Shown here one piece after another: positions 11,590 to 23,135 of a stretch of 64,000 bases of DNA. Position 1 is the stretch's first letter; every line of letters starts with the position of its first letter. Source of the DNA: Cryptomeria japonica (taxonomy: Eukaryota; Streptophyta; Pinopsida; Cupressales; Cupressaceae); contig NC_081412.1 of assembly GCF_030272615.1 (NCBI RefSeq), positions 343,909,870 through 343,973,869 of the forward strand, in the 5' to 3' direction. Below the pieces are notes generated by a model, which ran no database searches, was not told the origin of the DNA, and worked only from the letters and a program-made list of their open reading frames with translations. Both the position numbers and the translations under genes were made by a program.

Positions 11590-13199
11590 TGCAACTTAAT
11601 GTTTTTGTACCTTTCAATTTTTTGGAGACAAAAATTTGAAATGCAAAGCTAAAGACACAACCTTGGGAAACTAAAATGAAGCCAAGACCTTAAAGGACAA
11701 AGGACCAAATGACAATAGGACAAACTGACAATGTCTCACCTATATGCTTGGATACTAAGCTAGGTTTGACAAAAATGATATTAATGAAAGGACAAATTTT
11801 AGACAAGGTCAAGACTTCTTAACAACAACCTAGGGTATCATCCAAAGTTTTGATTTTTCAAAATTTGACAAACCAAATTTTTGAGACTAAATGCAGGAAG
11901 GCAATGATTATGAAAATGACTTAGGACATGAAAATGATCTAAGGATGTGATATGACAAGATGAAGCCAAGACAAGATGACAATACAATGACAAGGATATG
12001 CAAAGACCAATGACTTGGAATATGCGAAATGCAACCTAGACAATACCTAATTTTAGCATGACAAGGATAATGCACGAATGTCACCTAAATGGAAATATAA
12101 CTTGGGTATGACTATGAAATGCAAATTTAGGGAAATCATTTTGAACCTAAGTGCAAAATGAGGATGCTTGCAATGAAAAGGACTAAAATGAAGGGAGATG
12201 ACAATATATCCTAGGACCTAAGTCTATGCAAAACCTAGCCTAAAGTGACATGAATTTTGAAACAAGGATATTCAATTTTTTGACCAGCCATGTTCAAATT
12301 TTGGATGAATACTTGGACAAATTTGGACTTTTGTTTGGATTTTGTTTTGAATTGAAGGTTGTTGATTTTGAAAATACAAGTTGATTATGAGCACTTTTGA
12401 AAGTCTGTTTTTTATTTAACTTTTGACAATCATGAAAGACAAAATGTTTGTTTGACTTTGACTCAAGAAAATCAAGCACATTCACAACAAATCCTATGGC
12501 TAGCAAGGATAATATCTGTTGAATCCTCTAACCATAAAATACAACACTTAGCTGGATAGCTAGACGCTTGGTAGCACTGGCTCCCCCTTACAGTGCACTC
12601 ACTTCTCGGGCATACCAAGCTTTGAGTTCAAGGGGCATCACTTCCCAAGAACTTTCTATCTCTAACTGAGGAGTACATGAGAGGTGTCTTCAGCATGCAC
12701 GTATCACAACACCTAAGCCAACAGATAGAAGGATTTTGGCCTCTAAAAACAAGAGATTCTAGTAAGGGCATCCGTTCGGGTGGGTATTGATCCGGTGAAT
12801 AAATCATCACAATACCATTCCAAAGCTTGGCTTTAGCTCATCACGACTTTGGGTCATTCCCTCTCGCCAATGCCTGTGCAAAGTGCCAGGCAAATTGGGA
12901 GGCAGGCCCTATTCTAAGGGTTAAAACATGCAATCAAGCTAAAAACAAACAAAGCATGCATGGTGCTCATTAACCTTTAAGAAATTAAATATGCAACTAC
13001 TTTAAAAAAGTGCAAGCATGATGTTTTAGTGAAAGTCTTTGACCACGTCCTGCATAAGATTTGTTAGTAGTTGTATTTTGAGTCTTCGTCACACGTAACG
13101 CCAAGATGCTGCACAGAGAATCAGTACCAAGGAAAAACCAAAATGTAAAAAAAAACAGAATGAAAAACAAAGTAATTTGCAAGTAAAAACTCTGGTTTC
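11590..13199. other. Long leader between 5' LTR and protein frame (minus element)
   Basis: About 1.6 kb with no recognisable protein. 11590-12290 is rich in ATGACAA/GGACAA phrases on the plus strand. A less AT-rich block at 12540-12900 may be leader sequence or an older insertion. I could not identify a primer-binding site. Confidence 0.4.
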
Positions 13200-13325
13200 A
13201 CCTCTGTTTCTGGCCTTACATAGGCACAGAATGTCTCAACATAGGCGCAGGATGTCTTGACACAGGCGCAGATCCCATCAACACAGGTGCAAGATGTCTT
13301 GACACAGGCGCAGGAGTGTCCAAAA
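13200..13325. repeat. Minisatellite, ACACAGGCGCAGGATGTCTTG-like units
   Basis: Five imperfect units of about 23-26 bp (for example ACACAGGCGCAG and ACACAGGTGCAAGATG). Related to units at 4195-4325 near the other end of the same element. Confidence 0.8.
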
Positions 13326-13423
13326 AGATTTGAGTCACCCTGTTTCTTGAGTTTTTCACCTACAAATCAGCTCAAAAGCACTCAAAAACATGGTTAAGGG
13401 GTTAGTTCATGTCGGGTTTACCA

Positions 13424-14652
13424 GAAAATGTGGCTAGGAAAATGGAAATGCATCAAAGCAATGTTAAACTAGCTCAACCAAAAAAACTAGATTGCAATGA
13501 TAAGAAATCCTAATACAATCAATAAAGGCATGAAGATGAAATACTAAAATAAAAATGCAAACCAAAGCATGTATCTCCTTCATTGTTCCTCCATTGTCCT
13601 TCTTTCTCCTTCAAATTACTTTGTTTGTGGATCTCACCTACAAGTGCAAAATGCAACTATGAAAGTAGGCAAGATTGACAAGATGAAAATTGTAGCATAA
13701 GGATACTAGAAGCATGGTCGATTGATCTCTTGATTGAAGAAAATCATCCAATTTATAGACAAATTGGAGAGAAGACAAGATTAGCATGAAGAGATTTGAA
13801 TGGAAATTCAAATCAAGAATGGCAAATTATGCACAAATTATGACAAGATTGACATGCAAGATTGATTGATTGAAAAATTATGACAAGATTAAAATGTCAT
13901 TCCCATGACAAAAGGGAAGAGAGAAAATAGCCTCCATGATTGCAACAAATGGAAGCATAAACATAGGAGAAAATTAGGGGAAAAATAGGAGAAATAGAAA
14001 TTAGGAATTAGGAGAAATTAGTAAATTGGAAAATTGAAATAGAAATTAGGTGAATTAATTAATAGGTTTTCATCCATTAATTAATTCATGAAAAAGACCT
14101 AGGACTAAATAAATATATTTATTTAACCCACCAAGAAGAAGAAGAGGATTAAATGATCAAATCATAAAACCCTAGAAATAAGAGGACAAGGAATTAGGTC
14201 AAGACAACAAGAAATTAATGTAGGTTCGATCATGATTCTGACTGACAAAGGACCAATGTTGATAAATGATTAAAATTGGTTGATAAAAATCAATGAAAAA
14301 TTGACCAAGATTGACAAGGAGATCAAATTGATAGGCGCCAATTGATGAGGAACAATGACTAATCGATCCAAATTGACATGATTGAAAAGGACAAGGATCG
14401 ATGATGAATCGATCACAAAATGATGAGATTGACAAGTTGATAAGAGACTGACAAGATCGACCAAAATCATGACTAAAGATTGCTATCGACAAGACCTAAT
14501 TCAAAAGCAGAAGGACTCGATGCTCGCAAATGATAAAGACCAAGTGCACAACATAGAAGAAATGTTAATGCAATGCAAAAACCCTAAAATAAGGCAATGC
14601 GTGAATGTTAAAGTATGACTCTGCAAGCGTTGACCATTTTGAGATGTCTACA
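13424..14652 (-). repeat. LTR, copy C (5' LTR of the minus element; inner end approximate)
   Basis: Minus-strand start at 14652 reads TGTAGACATCTCAAAATGG. Right of it, gypsy pol sequence begins without transition, so this is the true outer end of an insertion. Homology with copy A ends near 13424. Many differences from copy B are C/T changes. Confidence 0.78.
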
Positions 14653-16990
14653 GGAAGGTCTTTTGTAGAAGGTTATCAGAAATGAATTGTTGTCTATGAT
14701 GGATGGGTTTTTAGGGTATAACCAAGTTAAGGTCAAGGAGTCAGATAAATACAAGACAACCTTTACTACACCATGGGGCACTTATGTGTATGCAAGGATG
14801 CCTTTCAGGTTAAGAAATGCAAGAGGTACATTCCAAAGGACTATGGATGTAGCCTTTGAAGGGTTAATTGTTCATATTTTAGCGGCGTACCAAGATGATA
14901 TGACTGCTTATTCTAAAAATGCAAAAGATCATTGTAATGACTTAGAATTTTTTTTTATTAGAGCATTAGAATATGGCATATCTTTAATCCTAAAAAAATT
15001 CATTTTGAGGTTATTGAAGGAAAGTTGTTAGGTCATATTGTTTCAAAAGATGGTGTGAGAATCAATCCAGAAAGGATTGTTGCTATTGATAAAATTCAAA
15101 TCCCAAAAATAGTTAAAGCAGTTCAATCTTTTTTCGGTCAAATTAACTTTGTAAGAAGATTTGTTTCAAACGTCTCTAAAATCATAAAGGCTATTGCTAA
15201 AATGTTGAAAAAGGGTGCTGAAATAAAATGGACTAATGAACCTCTTGAAACTTTTGTAAATATCAAAAGAGCCATCAAGGAAGCCCCTGTATTAAAATCA
15301 CTTGATTTCTTTAAACCCTTCCAAGTGTTTTCATTTGCTTCATTCCATACCATTGTTGTTGTCATGTTACAAAATAATAATGAGGGCCATGAACAACTAG
15401 TGGCATTTTTTAGCAAAACCTTACAAGCATCTGAATTGAACTATGATTTGAATGAAAAATAGGCTTATGCTATTGTGAAAGCTATAAAATCTTTCAGACC
15501 CTATTTGGTTGGTGCCACTGTCATTGCATATGTGCCAAATGTTGTTGTTAAAGACATCTTTAGACAATCAAAAACTACTGGAAGGAGACACAGATGGATA
15601 AATTAGATCCAACAATTCAATATTGATCTACAAATCACAAAGATGGTAAGGGGTCAGGGTTGGTAAAGTTAATGGCAGAATCCAATTTTGAAGCAGCACA
15701 GGTAGATCAGGTAGAGCTGGAAGATGTACAAATTAGCATTGAGAGATGTCCTTGGTATACAAATATTGTATATTACTTAAATTATATAAAATGTCCGGAT
15801 AGTTTAAATGATAGTGAGAAGAGAACTTTAAAGCTTCAAACATCTAAGTATGTGTTACTTAATGGAGATCTATACTAGAAAAATAGAGATGGAATTCTTT
15901 TATTGTGTCTAGATGAGTGTCAAGCATCTGTTGTTTTGAGAGACTTACATGAAGGTGTATGTTGAGGCCATTTCTCAGCCAAAACCATTGCTCATAAAAT
16001 TATTAATGCCAGTTATTATTGGCCCCAAATTTGCAAGGATTGTCATGCTTATATCAGAAAATGTGAAGCATGCCAAAAGTTTTCAGGGAAGCTTAAGTAT
16101 AATGGAGCTATTCCTCTCAGACGCATGCATACAGAGGAACCATTCCAGATGTGGGGTATTGACTTCATAGGGGAAATAGAAAACAAATCTAGTGGTGGGC
16201 ATAAATGGATTTTGGTGGCTACTAAATATTTTACTAAGTGGGTTGAAGCCATTCCGACAAGACAGGCTACGAACAAAGTTGTGATAAAGTTTCTTTTGGA
16301 AAACATTCTTACTAGATTTAGGGTACCTCAAAAAATTGTGGTAGATAATGGGATGTATTTCAGATCCAATGAGTTCTCTAATTTTTATGAAAATTATGGC
16401 ATCACTTTGTCCTATTCATCACCTTACCATCCCCAAGGAAATGGACAAGTAGAATCCAACAGTAAAAACTTGTTGAAGATTATCAAAAGGATGTTGGGTG
16501 ATAATAAAAGAGCTTGGGATTCAAAGTTAATATTAGTAGTATGGGTTGATAGAGTGACAATCACGAAGTCCATAGGATTTGCTCCATACGAGCTTGTATA
16601 TGGAAAAGAAGAAAGATTACCCTTGAGTAATTTGCTCACCGTCTAAAAATTTGTTACAGAGGAATTTTCAAAAGAAGTAAACTTTATGGGGGACAGATTG
16701 ATGGCTTTAGCTGAGTTGGATGAATGTAGAAAAGAGGCTCAAGAAAGAAACATTTAGAGGCAACAGATTGGTAAGGATTTACATGATGAAAGGGCTTGTG
16801 ACAGAACTTTTGAGGAGGGAGAATGGGTACTAAAATGGAATACCAAAGACCAAGACAAAGGAAAACATGGAAAATTTAATGCACTCTAGTTAGGACCTTA
16901 TATCATCTTTGAAAAGGGTGGAGAAAAATCATATTACTAGCAGGGTACTAATGGCGAAGTGCTGGAATTTCCAGTCCATGCTCAATACCT
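14653..16990 (+). pseudogene. Gypsy pol, copy 1: RT (part), RNase H, integrase
   Basis: RT motifs include TTPWGTYVYARMPFRLRNA and the catalytic YQDD near 14890. The thumb (GHIVSKDGVRINPERI) is followed by a canonical RNase H region at about 15300-15600 in which the usual first Asp (TDAS) is replaced (FSFASFHT). Integrase follows: a HHCC zinc region near 15950-16080 (GHFS, then CHAY and CEACQ), then MWGIDFIGE, VDNGMYFRSNEF and a Q-V-E-SNSKNLLK segment giving the D,D-35-E core at 16130-16480. Several frameshifts and stops inactivate it. The stop at 15604 (TAG) is CAG at 21734 in copy 2, a direct C-to-T change. These proteins would reverse-transcribe and integrate the element if intact. Confidence 0.85.
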
Positions 16991-17771
16991 CAAGCAATTC
17001 TTCTCTTGATGATCAGGGAGTATTTATTGTATTATAGTAATATATTTTTTTCTCTTGTTTTTTGTTATATGTTTTCAATTTTTATTTTGGTCTTCTTTCT
17101 AAAGGTAACTAGGATCTTGCTATGTCCTTAAAGAGAACATACACCCCCAGAAAGAGCCACTATTAGCACATATTTTCACAAAATATTTTTGTGCTATATG
17201 GATCCCTTTTTTCCATCATACGAGCATTTACTGTTGGTGTCTTATATGCAGTGATATAACTCAAGAAAATGGAGCTATCCAAAAGATCAATTGTTTCATG
17301 AATGGCATTGCCAAGTGCTCCAAGCCTATGCAAATGGAGTGGTAGAAAAGGTTTTAGAAACTTTCAAGTATGTTGCACCAAAAAAGGGAAAGTCTTTATC
17401 CCACATTTTTTGTGGGATAAGCTCTTTTAACACTTAAATCCAAAATGACCCGTATGATAACTGTCGAAAGACAAATGGCTTTTGGCATGAAGAAGGCTAA
17501 ACCCAGTTGACCCCATGCATGTAGATGTGCATCTCAAGGAAACCAAAGTTTTACGACAGACTGGAGAGGATGGAGGCTAAAGATCGAGCAAGTCAAATAG
17601 ATCTAACGATCAAGCGGATGATCCAATGATGGTCGCTATACCGCAATAACAAACAACTCACTGGTTAATCCTCATGACTTAGTGACTAAGCACGTGCGGA
17701 AAAGAGAAGGTTAACGAGCATGCAATTTTGAGATTGATCCAATGATGGTCGCTATACTGTGACAGGAAGTT
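16991..17771 (+). other. Noncoding 3' region of gypsy copy 1
   Basis: Homologous to 23136-24616 but shorter. Contains a perfect hairpin near 17398-17420 (TATCCCACA, T loop, TGTGGGATA) and two copies of a phrase ending in GGTCGCTATACYGYRA (near 17630 and 17750). No protein is recognisable. Confidence 0.65.
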
Positions 17772-18312
17772 TGGCCAAAAGAATAATAAAAGGGAAGTAT
17801 TTCTTATCATATCACATTGCCTTATGTATTATTTGAATGTGCGTTAAAGATGAAATTTATGTATATCTATCCTAAATAAATGCTTTGAATATATATTTTA
17901 GGATAAAGAATTATTTTATATAAATGGATGTTATGTTCGTAAAAATTATTTTCTTAAAGATGGAAATACTTTGATTTAAATGAATTATCTTAAACAAGTA
18001 CTTATATAAAAATTATTGACTTCCAGACTAAAAGCTAAGGTGGAATATGTTTAATTTTTAAATCAAGGAATTTGTTTGGCTTATCTTGTGTGCAAGAGAT
18101 AATGAGAAGATGATGGCTATTTGCTGAGGAATTTTATCAAGGTGAAGAATAAAAGACACATGATTTAAGTATCATTTAGTATTTTTAAGGATTCTCATTT
18201 GTAATTAATTATTAAACCAAAGGGTGTGTCCTTTGGAATGTAACTGTCTATAGCTTTCTCTTCTATGAATGAAAGGGTGTGTCCTTTCATATATGTCTTT
18301 TGATTCACATAC
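17772..18312 (+). repeat. Truncated LTR of the gypsy family
   Basis: Starts TGGCCAAAAGAATAATAAAA and matches 24617-25156 nearly base for base. At 18312/18313 it joins directly to gag sequence of copy 2 instead of continuing as the copy at 25157 does, so the rest of the LTR and the start of gag were deleted. Confidence 0.82.
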
Positions 18313-19666
18313 AAAAAAAGAGACTCCTGGCCCATTAAAGAAAGCCACAAACTTTGTAAATGAGTATCCATGGTGTGATGTATGCAATCTGCCTCATGTT
18401 GTAAAACAGTGTATGATTGCCAAGGGCTTGATAGAAGAGGATGATAAAAATGAGGATTATGAACCAACTGTGAATGCCCTTTAGTCTAATCCATATTAGG
18501 GAAGAGATGAGGATTTATTTGAAGAAGAAGAATATTTTGTTGTGCATCAAAGAAGAAAGAATTTGCAATATAGCATACAACAGGTTTTTTCTAATGATGA
18601 TGAAGATATCCCTACCTTGAGAAAATTGTTTTAGGAGGAAGCAGTGCCTTCTTTGAGAAATTTGACTACAGAAGAGAAGAAAGCTTTCACTATTGTAGCT
18701 ATAGAACAAGTGAAAAGCAATTACTAGCTGAGAAATATGAATGTCAACAATGAGCAAGGTAAGCCAGCAGGTATTTTTGCTAGGGTCACAAAATCAAATG
18801 CGATAAATAATGACACAACTAAGGCCAAGGATACAAGTACCAAGAAAGGGAGGGAACCAGAATAGATTAAAAAAATGGAAAGGCCAAAGCTCATTAAGCC
18901 TATGGAGAAGAAACAAGTAAGTAAGCCCAATTCAAATTGTAACTCATTCATGTCCCAAGCACTATCCCAGGTGAAGATATCTATGCCTTTGTTAGAAGTA
19001 ATGAAATTTCTAGATTACAGGAATGAGACTTTAAAAATTATATCTAATGTGCAAGAAGTGAGTAGGGAAGATCCTAAATCAAAAGAAGATCCTCCTATGG
19101 TGTATCTTGGCACATCTATTACCAAAAATATCACACAGGTAGATCCTTTCTATCTAACACTATTGATAAATGAAAAAATGGTAAAAAATTGCATAATAGA
19201 CTCAAGAGCAGCAGCAAATATCATGCCAGAAGATGTCATGAAAGAGTTGGGAATGCATGTTGTTACACCTTACGATAAGTTATATGCCATGGACAATAGG
19301 TCAGTTCCTGTAGTAGGAATCATGAAGGATGTTGAGTTCAGATTCCTAGCCTGCCCAGACACTGCATACAAAACAAATATAATAGTTGTACAAGTGCCAG
19401 CGAACTATGGGATGTTGTTGTCCAGATAGTGGTCCAACTTGGTGGGTGGACATGTTCATCTTGACTTGTCATATGCCACTATTCCAGTAAAAGGGACAAC
19501 AGTGAGGATAAATAGAGAACCAAGAGCTCCATATCTCATAGAAGTGGTTGATCCTGATGAAGTGACTTGCTTTTTCCATTCTGATATGGACAACTTTCAG
19601 GTAAGTATTTCTAAACCTTTAAAAATTGATACAGTTATAGAAATAGTTAAACAAAATGAAAATTAA
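18313..19666 (+). pseudogene. Gag C-terminal part and protease of gypsy copy 2
   Basis: Frame 2 reads across this region with a few stops. A zinc-knuckle-like motif CDVCNLPHVVKQC lies near 18380-18420, with the third ligand spacing one residue short of the usual CX2CX4HX4C. A basic linker follows, then a retropepsin-like segment near 19140-19420: NCIIDSRAAANIMPEDV, where the usual Asp-Ser/Thr-Gly is DSR. A GGHVHLDLSYATIPV stretch lies near 19440. Gag packages the RNA and the protease matures the polyprotein. The Gly-to-Arg change would be expected to damage the protease. N-terminal gag is absent. Confidence 0.78.
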
Positions 19667-20469
19667 ATTTGGAAAGTATATTTTGATGGTGCCTCCAGTA
19701 AGGATGGAAACAGAGAAGGAGTTGTATTTATTTCACCTAAAGGAAAAAAATTTAAATACTCTTTCTTGTTAACTTTTGAGTGTACCTAATAATATTGCTG
19801 AATATGAAGCCCTCTTAGTAGAACAAATTAGCAAATAAACATGGCATTAAGTTACTAATAGTTTATGGTGATTCAGAATTAGTCGTTTCACAAGTTAGAG
19901 GCACATTTGCTGCAAGAGATGAAAAATTAAGAAGCTACAAGAATGAAGTTTTGGATTACATTGAACTATTCGACGCTTTCTCCATCAACTGGACTGAAAG
20001 ATCAAATAATATTTGGGCTGACTTCATGGCTAACTTGGCTATCAAGCATAATGATATACCTTTAGATGATATTACCCAAGTAGAAATCGAGACCACACCA
20101 TCAGTTCCTGACAATGTAAAAAGTTGGCAAGTATTTGATGATGACAGGGATTTGCTAAAGTTTTTATTTTTTGAGGATCAGTATGAGCACCAACAGATTG
20201 ATTGGAATGGACTTGTAGATGACAAGGATGGCACAAAAACAATACTTGGGCAGGAGGTGTTAAGGGTGAAGACAAATAAAATCCCAAAGGGATTGGTAGA
20301 GCTAGAAAGAATGTTTGATGATAAAGACATGACTAGTTTTAGACCTAGTTCAGGAGGGTGTGAAGGTGTTGAAAAAATAAACTTGGGAAGTGAGAGCAAT
20401 CCAAGAGAAGTGTATATTGGAAAAAGGCAAACACCAAAGATCAGGATAGTATTTATTAATCTGCTATGA
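19667..20469 (+). pseudogene. Extra RNase H domain (between protease and RT)
   Basis: Motifs in order: VYFDGASSKDGNREG (first catalytic Asp), NIAEYEALL (Glu), IVYGDSELV (Asp), then a C-terminal NNIWADFMANLA (last Asp). This is the pattern of the cellular/archaeal-type RNase H acquired by some plant gypsy elements. One frameshift occurs near 19787. The C-terminal linker (20100-20469) is acidic and unrecognised and leads into the RT N-terminus (GKRQTPKIRI). In most described Tat elements the extra RNase H lies after the canonical one, so the upstream position here is notable. All four acidic residues survive. Confidence 0.8.
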
Positions 20470-23135
20470 AAATATAGACATGTCTTTGCTTGGTCATATG
20501 ATGACCTTAAAGCATACCGAGAAGACCTTTTAAGCATGAGGTACCATTAAAACCGGATGCTAAATACTTGAGGCAAAAGCAAAGGCCTATAAACCCTACC
20601 TTGGCTCCTAAGATGAAGGAGGAGTTAATGAAAATGAGAAATGTAGGGATTATTGAGCCTATAAGGCACTCAACATGGGTGTCAAACTTAGTACCAGTAC
20701 GAAAGAAAAATGGTGATATTAGGTTGTGTAGATTTCAGAAATCTAAATGTTTCATCTTTGAAGGATAACTATGCTTTGCCTAATATGTAAACTCTATTGC
20801 AGAAGGTTACAGGAAATGAATTGTTGTCTATGATGGCTGGGTTTTTAGGCTATAACCAAGTTAACATCAAGGAGTTAGAGAAATACAAGACAACCTTTAC
20901 TACACCATGGGGCACTTATGTGTATGCAAGGATGCCTTTCAGGTTAAGAAATGCAGGAGCTACATTCCAAAGGGCTATGGATGTAGCCTTTGAAGGGTTA
21001 ATTGATCATATTTTAGCAGTGTACCAAGATGATATGACTGCTTATTCTAAAAATGCAGAAGATCATTGTAACAATTTAGAAATTTTTTTATTAGAGCATT
21101 AGAATATGGTATATCTTTAAATCCTAAAAAATGTCATTTTGAGGTTATTGAAGGAAAGTTGTTAGGTCATATTGTTTCAAAAGATGGTGTGAGAATCAAT
21201 CCAGAAAGGATTGCTGCTATTGATAAAATTCAAATCCCAAAAGTAGTTAAAGCATTTCAATCTTTTTTCGGTCAAATTAACTTTGTAAGAAGATTTGTTT
21301 CAAACTTCTCTCAAATCATAAAGCCTATTGCTAAAATCTTGAAAAAGGGTGCTGAAATAAAATGGACTAATGAAGCTCTTGAAGCTTTTGTAAATATCAA
21401 AAGAGCCATCAAGGAAGCCCTTGTATTAAAATCGATTTATTTAAACCCTTCCAAGTGTTTTCATTTGCTTCATTCCATACCATTGTTGTTGTCATGTTAC
21501 AAAAGAATGATGAGGGTCATGAACAACTAGTGGTGTTTTTTAGCAAAACCTTACAAGCATCTAAATTGAACTATGATTTGAACAAAAAACAAGCTTATGC
21601 TCTTGTGAAATCTATTAAATCTTTCAGACCCTATTTGGTTGGTGACACTATTATTGCATATGTGCCAAATGTTGTTGTTAAATACATCTTCAGACAATCA
21701 AAAACTACTGGAAGGAGATGCGGATGGATAAATCAGATCCAAGAATTCAATATTTATCTACAAATCACAAAGATGGTAAGGGGTCGGGGTTTGGCAAAGT
21801 TAATGGCAGAATCCAAATTTGAAGCAGCACAGATAGATCAAGTAGAGTTGGAAGATGTACAAATTAGCATTGAGAGATGTCCTTGGTATACAAATATTGT
21901 ATATTACTTAAATTATATAAAATGTCTGGATAGTTTAAATGATAGTTAGAAGAGAACTTTAAAGCTTCAAACATCTAAGTATGTGTTACTTAATGGAGAT
22001 CTATACTAGAAAAATAGAGATGGAATTCTTTTATTGTGTCTAGATGAGTGTCAAGCATCTGTTGTTTTGAGAGACTTACATGAAGGTGTATGTTGAGGCC
22101 ATTTCTCAGCCAAAACCACTGCTCATAAAATTATTAATGCCAGTTATTATTGGCCCCAAATTTGCAAGGATTGTCATGCTTATATAAGAAAATGTAAAGC
22201 ATGCCAAAAAATTTCAGGGAAGCTTAAGTATAATGGAGCTATTCCTCTCAGACCCATGCATACAGAGGAACCATTCTAGATGTGGGGTATTGACTTCATA
22301 GGGGAAATATCAAACAGATCTAATGGTGGGCATAAATGGATTTTGGTGGCTACTGATTATTTTACTAAGTGGGTTGAAGCCATTCTGACAAGACAGGCTA
22401 CCAACAAAGTTGTGATAAAGTTTCTTTTGGAAAACATTCTTACTAGCTTTGGGGTACCTCAAAAAATTGTGGTAGATAATGGGATGTATTTCAAATCCAA
22501 TGAGTTCTTTGATTTCTGTGAAAATTATGGCATCACTTTGTCCTAATCATCACCTTACCATCCCCAAAGAAATGGACAAGCAAAATCCAACAATAAAAAC
22601 TTGTTGAGGATTATCAAAATGATGTTGGGTGATAATAAAAGAGCTTGGGATTCAAAGTTGATATTAGCAGTATGGGCTGATAGAGTGACAGTCAAGAAGT
22701 CCACATGATTTTCTCCATATGAGCTTTTATATGGCAAAGAAGCAAGATTACCCTTGAGTAATTTTCTCCTAGTCTATAAATTTGTTACAGAGGAATTTTT
22801 CAGAAGAAGTAAACTTTATTGGGGACAAATTGATGGCTTTGGCTGAGTTGGATAAATGTAGAAAAGAGGCTCAGGAAAGAAACATTAAGAGGCAACAAAT
22901 GGTTAAGGCTTTACATGATAAAAGGGCTTGTGATAAAACTTTTGAGGAGGGAGAATGGGTAGTAAAATGGAATGCCAAAGACCAAGACAAATGACCATGG
23001 AAAATTTGATGCACTCTGGCTAGGACCTTATATCATCTTTGAAAAGGGTGGAGAAAAATCATATTACTTCCAAGGTACTGAAGGCGAAGTACTGGAATTT
23101 CTAATCCATGCTCAATACCTCAAGCATTTCTTCTC
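20470..23135 (+). pseudogene. RT, canonical RNase H and integrase of gypsy copy 2
   Basis: The RT fingers begin near 20570 (RPINPTLAPKMKEELMKM) and continue through VSNLVPVRKKNGDIRL, LLSMMAGFLGYNQV and the active-site YQDD near 21025. The canonical RNase H (21440-21800) has FSFASFHTIVVVM where a TDAS-type Asp is expected, so it looks catalytically impaired. Integrase at 22080-22990: zinc ligands H...H...C...C (GHFS, CHAY, CKACQ), MWGIDFIGEI, VDNGMYFKSNEF. Frames change several times. Stops at 21947 and 22541 are absent in copy 1, and TAG at 22277 is CAG at 16146 in copy 1. Confidence 0.85.

Larger units (their letters stand above)
2503..14652 (-). mobile_element. Non-autonomous LTR element carrying an antisense PMD frame (model)
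   Basis: Two LTR copies in the same minus orientation (14652 to 13424 and 3656 to 2503) flank about 10 kb. Reading on the minus strand, the order is 5' LTR, long leader, decayed low-complexity protein frame (11589 to 8755), repeat-rich stretch, PMD frame on the opposite strand (4441-6405), minisatellite, polypurine tract, 3' LTR. No protease, RT or integrase is visible, so it would depend on another element. It interrupts gypsy copy 1 at 14652/14653. The distal end of the 3' LTR is lost at about 2503, so no target duplication can be shown and the one-element model is inferred. Confidence 0.6.
14653..18312 (+). mobile_element. Ty3/gypsy element copy 1 (5'-truncated by insertion)
   Basis: Closely parallels 20790-25156. 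It begins inside RT where the minus-strand LTR element inserted, runs through RNase H, integrase and a noncoding 3' region, and ends in a truncated LTR (17772-18312). Relative to copy 2 it lacks about 0.7 kb just upstream of the LTR. The deletion is flanked in copy 2 by AGGAAGTT at both ends, a microhomology signature. Confidence 0.85.

Noticed and set aside
14648-14660. GGAAG as target duplication of the minus-strand LTR element
   Set aside because: The other end is truncated at about 2503, so the partner copy is absent and this cannot be shown.
17390-17425. Bacterial-type transcription terminator
   Set aside because: The shape fits but the context is a plant retroelement, so no such function is claimed.
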